This document shows, in pieces, positions 1-3,411 of a stretch of 6,190 bases of DNA (position 1 is the stretch's first letter; every line of letters starts with the position of its first letter). Location of the stretch: contig JAJZQK010000223.1 of assembly GCA_021847625.1 (NCBI GenBank), forward strand, positions 1 to 6,190, given 5' to 3'. The notes below the pieces were generated by a model that was given only the letters and a program-made list of their open reading frames with translations, was not told where the DNA came from and searched no databases. The DNA is from Chloroflexota bacterium (lineage in GTDB: Bacteria; Chloroflexota; FW602-bin22; JAMCYS01). The position numbers and the translations under genes are program-made.

Positions 1-6
1 CGCACC

Positions 7-42
7 GGGGGCAACCCTCGCTTCTCTCCGAGGGTTGCCCCC
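7..42 (-). terminator. Hairpin after the UPF0182 gene, probable terminator
   Basis: A perfect 14-bp inverted repeat has arms GGGGGCAACCCTCG (7-20) and CGAGGGTTGCCCCC (29-42) around an 8-nt loop. It begins 20 nt past the stop codon of the minus-strand gene, the usual place for an intrinsic terminator. It does not have a T-run on the minus-strand exit side (the six bases visible read GGTGCG). On the plus side only TTT follows, so it could also serve a gene arriving from the left. The stem is strong and seen directly; the terminator role is inferred. Confidence 0.6.
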
Positions 43-62
43 TTTCCAGCCCCGCTATGGTG

Positions 63-2795
63 TCACTGCTGTTGCTGCGCCGCCGGTTGCTCGAGCGAGT
101 GGAGCAGATCCTGCAGTTCCTTCCCTATCGCGTCCATCTCCTCCTGCAGCTTCTGATACCTATCCAGGAGATCTCGCGCCGTCTGGGTTAGCCGCTCCTG
201 TCCGGGCGCTGGTCGCTGCTGGGCAGGGGGTTGTTGGGCGGACGGCGGCGTCGCGCCTGTGCCGAACAACGCCGCCAGAGCGTCCTCCACCGTCGGCTCC
301 ATCACCACCTTATTGCCGTTGGCCATCACTACCCGCTTCATTTCGGGCAATTTGCTTTGCTCGGCCTGAAGGTAGATGGGCTCCACATACAGGCTCGACT
401 TGCCAATCGGAATCACGATCAGATTGCCGCGAATCACACTGGAGCCGGCCTGATTCCACAGGGTTAGCTGCTCGGAGATGCGCGGGTCCTGGTCAATGCG
501 CGCTTCGATCTGCATCGGCCCGTAGATAAGCTTGTCCTTGGGGAACTTGTAAGCGACAAGCTTACCATAGTTGTCACCGTCCGATCGTGCCGCCAGCCAC
601 GTGATCATATTGTTCTTGTTAGGCGGCGTGTAGGGCAGAATAAGCGCGAACTCCTCCTGCTGCTCACCCGGCAACCGCATCACAACATAGTACGGCGCCA
701 TCTGGACTTGCTTGTCGCCGTAGATCTCCGACGGCACGTTCCACAGGTCCTCGCTGTTGTAGAACACTCGCGGATCTTTCATATGGTACGTTCGATAAAG
801 GTCCGCCTGCACAGAGAAGAGGTCCTCCGGATAGCGAATGTGTGAACGCAGTTCCTGCGGCATTTCGGCCAAGGGCGTGAACAGACCCGGGAAGATGTCG
901 GAATACGTCTTTATGATTGGATCGGTCTCGTCGGCAAGATAGAAGCGCATCGAGCCCTCGTAGGCGTCCATCACCACCTTGACGCTGTTGCGCAGGTAAT
1001 TGACGTCGTTCCCCATGCCGACGGGGCGGGAGTACGGATAGCGGTCCGTGTAAGTGTACGCGTCGAGAATCCAGTATACGCGGTCATTAGCCACGACGGC
1101 ATACGAATCCTGGTCGTATACCAGGAACGGCGCCACCTTCTGGGCTCGCTCCTTGATGCTGCGGTTGTAAATGATTCTGCTATCGGAGTTGATCGAATTG
1201 GACAGCAGGATATTCGTATCGCCAAACTGCCAGGCGAAGAGCAGGCGTCTGGTCAGCGACCCCATGTCCACTCCGGCATTCCCTTGGTACTCGACGTAGA
1301 CGTTGTCGTCGCCCTTCGGGTAGTCGAATTCCAGCGTGGACGTCTTGACGATCACGTAGTCAGCGGTATTCTCGCCAAAGTAGATCTCCGGCCGGCTAAG
1401 CGGGGTCTGGCCCTGCGGCGGCACGTCGCGCAGCAAGAGCTCGGGCAGCCCTTCCGGGGTCACCTCGTTGATGGGGCTCATGGCCACGCCATAGCCGTGC
1501 GTAAACTGCAGGCGCCTGTTCACCCAGGTCTGCGCTTGGCTGGCTAGCTTCTCTGGCGACAGTTCACGGGCCGACAGCATAACCTGCCGATAGTCGCCAT
1601 TGATGTTGTACCTATCGACGTCGACATCGAGGAAATCGTAATAGAGCCTGATACTCTGAACCTGGTTGTAGGTGTCGAGCAGCGGCCGCGGGTCCCAGAG
1701 ACGGATATTCTTGATCGTGCCCGGGTTGGCTTGGATCTCCTCGGCCGTCACGGCCTCCTCGGCCGGATAGTCGACCTCGGCGATGCGATCCAGGGCGTAG
1801 GCCTGGTTCGTCAGCTTGATGTTGTTCTCGATGTACGGGCGCTCCTTGTCTAGCTCGCTCGGCTGGACCTCGAATCGCTGCACCACACCGGGATACAGGT
1901 CGACCGCGACGACCGAGGCGGCGAACCAAACGCCAACCCCAACCAGCAGCAGCCCGTAACGCTGCCGTGGAATGGTGACCAGGGCCAATACCGCGAAGAG
2001 CATCGCTATGCCCACCATCAACCACAGCGCCGGCCAACGGGCGTGGACATCGGCGTAGCCAGCGCCAAAGACCAACCCCGTCGAAGAGTAGACGAGTCCA
2101 TAGATGTCCAGCCAGCCGCCGAAGGCAAGGATGAGGGCCATCAACGCAATCAGCACGGCCAAGTGCACCCTACCACCAAGTCCTATGTCGAGGATACGGC
2201 TGACATTGGGCCGGTTGACTTGAAAGGCCTCCCCCTCGGCCGGGAGACGCGGCAGGACAATCCGCACCCCGTAGACCACCAGAACGGCGACCAACGACAA
2301 GAACAGCGTGATTGCCAACCAGCCCTGCGCCAACTGGAAAGCCGGCAACGTGAAGACGAAGAACCCAATGTCGAGCCCGAATAGCGGGTCATTACTGCCG
2401 AAAGCCGTCGGGTTAGTAGAACGAAGAACAGTGCCCCAGCTCGCCCCAATGCCGGCCCCGACCAACAGCCCCAAGAGCGCCCCTACCACGAGCAGTCCCG
2501 ATTGCAGTAGGCCCAGTCGCTTCTTGGGCTCAGGCCATTCCAAGAGGATTGCCGGCCGCTCGTATCGCGTGGCAACGCGCCCCGCCACCAGCACGTTCCC
2601 CGCGAACACGACGAAGAAGGCGAGGGCGCCGATGGCAAAGAGGCCCAGCTGGGCTATCATCTGGGTAAGGAAGACGCTCTGATAGCCAACCTCCTGGAAC
2701 CAGAGCCAGTCCACGTAGATGCCCCCGAGGCGGCCGACGCCAAGGAAGAGCACCAGCACAACAGCAGCCGTGATCAGTATCCTATTCGTCTTCAC
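63..2795 (-). CDS. UPF0182 (COG1615) family seven-helix membrane protein with large extracytoplasmic domain
   Basis: This is a complete 910-residue member of the UPF0182 family (Pfam PF03699), whose biochemical role is unknown; mycobacterial Rv0064 and Rv3193c belong to it. Seven hydrophobic helices lie near residues 6-28, 46-72, 95-120, 156-181, 210-229, 256-275 and 281-301. Basic loops after helices 2, 4 and 6 predict the N-terminus inside and the roughly 600-residue remainder outside. Family-like motifs include DWLWFQEVGY after helix 1, a QSIRLYYDFLDVDVDRY stretch (380-396), QFTHGYG (430-436), PEIYFGE (469-475), DRYPYS (584-589) and NYLRNSVKVVMDAYEG (599-614). The tail has a Pro/Gln linker, a charged coiled coil (about 868-900) and a final QQQQ. 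I chose GTG 2795 because AAGGAG lies 9 nt upstream and the membrane helix follows at once. The frame also opens at ATG 2936, adding 47 residues, but a promoter lies inside that extension. The family call is firm and the function is unknown. Confidence 0.93.
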   Translation of the reverse strand: MKTNRILITAAVVLVLFLGVGRLGGIYVDWLWFQEVGYQSVFLTQMIAQLGLFAIGALAFFVVFAGNVLVAGRVATRYERPAILLEWPEPKKRLGLLQSGLLVVGALLGLLVGAGIGASWGTVLRSTNPTAFGSNDPLFGLDIGFFVFTLPAFQLAQGWLAITLFLSLVAVLVVYGVRIVLPRLPAEGEAFQVNRPNVSRILDIGLGGRVHLAVLIALMALILAFGGWLDIYGLVYSSTGLVFGAGYADVHARWPALWLMVGIAMLFAVLALVTIPRQRYGLLLVGVGVWFAASVVAVDLYPGVVQRFEVQPSELDKERPYIENNIKLTNQAYALDRIAEVDYPAEEAVTAEEIQANPGTIKNIRLWDPRPLLDTYNQVQSIRLYYDFLDVDVDRYNINGDYRQVMLSARELSPEKLASQAQTWVNRRLQFTHGYGVAMSPINEVTPEGLPELLLRDVPPQGQTPLSRPEIYFGENTADYVIVKTSTLEFDYPKGDDNVYVEYQGNAGVDMGSLTRRLLFAWQFGDTNILLSNSINSDSRIIYNRSIKERAQKVAPFLVYDQDSYAVVANDRVYWILDAYTYTDRYPYSRPVGMGNDVNYLRNSVKVVMDAYEGSMRFYLADETDPIIKTYSDIFPGLFTPLAEMPQELRSHIRYPEDLFSVQADLYRTYHMKDPRVFYNSEDLWNVPSEIYGDKQVQMAPYYVVMRLPGEQQEEFALILPYTPPNKNNMITWLAARSDGDNYGKLVAYKFPKDKLIYGPMQIEARIDQDPRISEQLTLWNQAGSSVIRGNLIVIPIGKSSLYVEPIYLQAEQSKLPEMKRVVMANGNKVVMEPTVEDALAALFGTGATPPSAQQPPAQQRPAPGQERLTQTARDLLDRYQKLQEEMDAIGKELQDLLHSLEQPAAQQQQ

Positions 2796-2804
2796 CGTCT
2801 GCCT

Positions 2805-2810
2805 CTCCTT
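2805..2810 (-). promoter_or_regulatory. Ribosome binding site that decides the UPF0182 start
   Basis: On the minus strand AAGGAG (2810 to 2805), part of AAGGAGAGG, sits 9 nt before the GTG at 2795. This is near-ideal spacing and favours GTG over the upstream ATG at 2936. Confidence 0.75.
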
Positions 2811-2853
2811 CTTGCTACATTTCTCCAGGTAGGCTATCCACCAATTGACAATG

Positions 2854-2882
2854 AGTCTAAGCGACAAGGCCGCCGGTGTCAA
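2854..2882 (-). promoter_or_regulatory. Sigma-70-type promoter of the UPF0182 gene
   Basis: Read on the minus strand, a perfect -35 box TTGACA (2882-2877) is followed by exactly 17 bp and a -10 box TAGACT (2859-2854, four of six matches to TATAAT). Transcription would start near 2847, giving a leader of about 50 nt that contains the Shine-Dalgarno and ends at GTG 2795. The promoter is downstream of ATG 2936, so a transcript from here could not use that ATG. The boxes are seen directly; activity is inferred. Confidence 0.65.
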
Positions 2883-3047
2883 ATCGGCCACCAGGGCGCG
2901 GCCTGGAAAACCGCCAATGGGCCACGTGCTATTCATATCCGGTCCCCTGCTCCAGAGCGCCCCTTGGGTGTCGACCGCTTGCTTGTACGCCGCTTAACCA
3001 ATTGTACTAGACCCTGCCCCGCTACCGTGTTTAGCCTCATTTGGCTA

Positions 3048-3076
3048 TTGCCCAAACAAGAAGCAGCCCGTAGCAT
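3048..3076 (+). promoter_or_regulatory. Candidate promoter for the modular secreted protein gene
   Basis: TTGCCC (3048-3053) and TAGCAT (3071-3076) are 17 bp apart, each matching four of six consensus bases. It would give a leader of about 230 nt. A lone TAGAAT at 3280-3285 is an alternative -10 box nearer the gene, but has no recognisable -35 at 17 bp. This is a weak call. Confidence 0.25.
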
Positions 3077-3162
3077 TACCACTGACTTGGGCTGCATCCA
3101 ACTCATATCCGGCTGAGTGACAGTGCTCAGCTGCACCATCATCTCGACCTACACATCGACGC

Positions 3163-3177
3163 GCACTCGACGAGTGC
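3163..3177. repeat. 15-bp palindrome, possible operator
   Basis: GCACTCG-A-CGAGTGC is a perfect inverted repeat with 7-bp arms and a single central base. It lies between the two divergent promoter candidates, where a repressor or activator site would be expected. It also overlaps the third of three TCGAC boxes (3144, 3156, 3167). The symmetry is seen directly; the regulatory role is a guess. Confidence 0.35.
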
Positions 3178-3293
3178 CCCTGCCAGTGGTCCCGCCTTGT
3201 TGCCCACGGTGAACTCGTGCCGTGAGAGATCCGTAGATATGGCAGCAAGCAGACGCCAGTGGAAGAGAAATTGCAGGGGTAGAATACCAAGGG

Positions 3294-3298
3294 GGAGG
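3294..3298 (+). promoter_or_regulatory. Ribosome binding site for the TTG start at 3310
   Basis: GGAGG within GGGGGAGG lies 11 nt before TTG 3310. The frame is closed by TAG at 3280-3282 and has no ATG or GTG between there and the signal peptide. This site therefore decides the start. Confidence 0.6.
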
Positions 3299-3309
3299 AT
3301 GTCGGGAAG

Positions 3310-3411
3310 TTGACAGCAAAGAAGTTGATCGGCAACCGAACGCTACGACACGCGTTAGTCAGCTTAATCTGCGTGCTCCTTGTGGGCCTGCCTATGGCCG
3401 ACGTTTCGGCC
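3310..3411 (+). other. Signal peptide of the modular protein
   Basis: The basic start (K4, K5, R10, R13) is followed by a hydrophobic core, ALVSLICVLLVGLP (15-28), and a small-residue cleavage site after D-V-S-A (A34). This fits Sec export with signal peptidase I cleavage. The Cys at 21 lies inside the core and is preceded by S-L-I, so it is not a lipobox. Confidence 0.8.

Larger units (their letters stand above)
2796..3309. other. Divergent intergenic region (514 bp)
   Basis: This gap separates two genes transcribed away from each other. It holds the minus-strand promoter, a weaker plus-strand promoter candidate, the two ribosome binding sites, a 10-bp direct repeat (TCATATCCGG at 2933-2942 and 3103-3112), a small inverted repeat (GCTGAG 3112-3117 with CTCAGC 3126-3131), a 15-bp palindrome at 3163-3177 and three TCGAC boxes. 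I see no convincing small gene or structured RNA. The 69-codon frame at 3142-2933 (minus) has no good ribosome site and resembles no protein I know. Confidence 0.7.

Noticed and set aside
2845..2850. TTGACA on the plus strand as a -35 box
   Set aside because: The sequence at 16-18 bp downstream is GC-rich with no -10-like hexamer, and it lies within the UPF0182 leader.
2933..3142. 69-codon minus-strand frame whose TGA overlaps ATG 2936 (ATGA), suggesting translational coupling
   Set aside because: No good ribosome site precedes its start and the composition is not protein-like. The ATG 2936 it would couple to is itself upstream of the likely promoter and start of the UPF0182 gene.
3206..3225. 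CACGG/CCGTG inverted repeat as a hairpin
   Set aside because: A 5-bp stem with a 10-nt loop is expected by chance in GC-rich DNA.
3299..3313. Four-codon mini-ORF ATG-TCG-GGA-AGT-TGA overlapping the TTG start
   Set aside because: Its ATG directly abuts the GGAGG with no spacer, so initiation there is unlikely; it is probably chance.
3361..3372. Possible lipoprotein signal (Cys at residue 21)
   Set aside because: The preceding residues S-L-I do not fit a lipobox, which needs Gly, Ala or Ser just before Cys. A normal cleavage site follows at A34.
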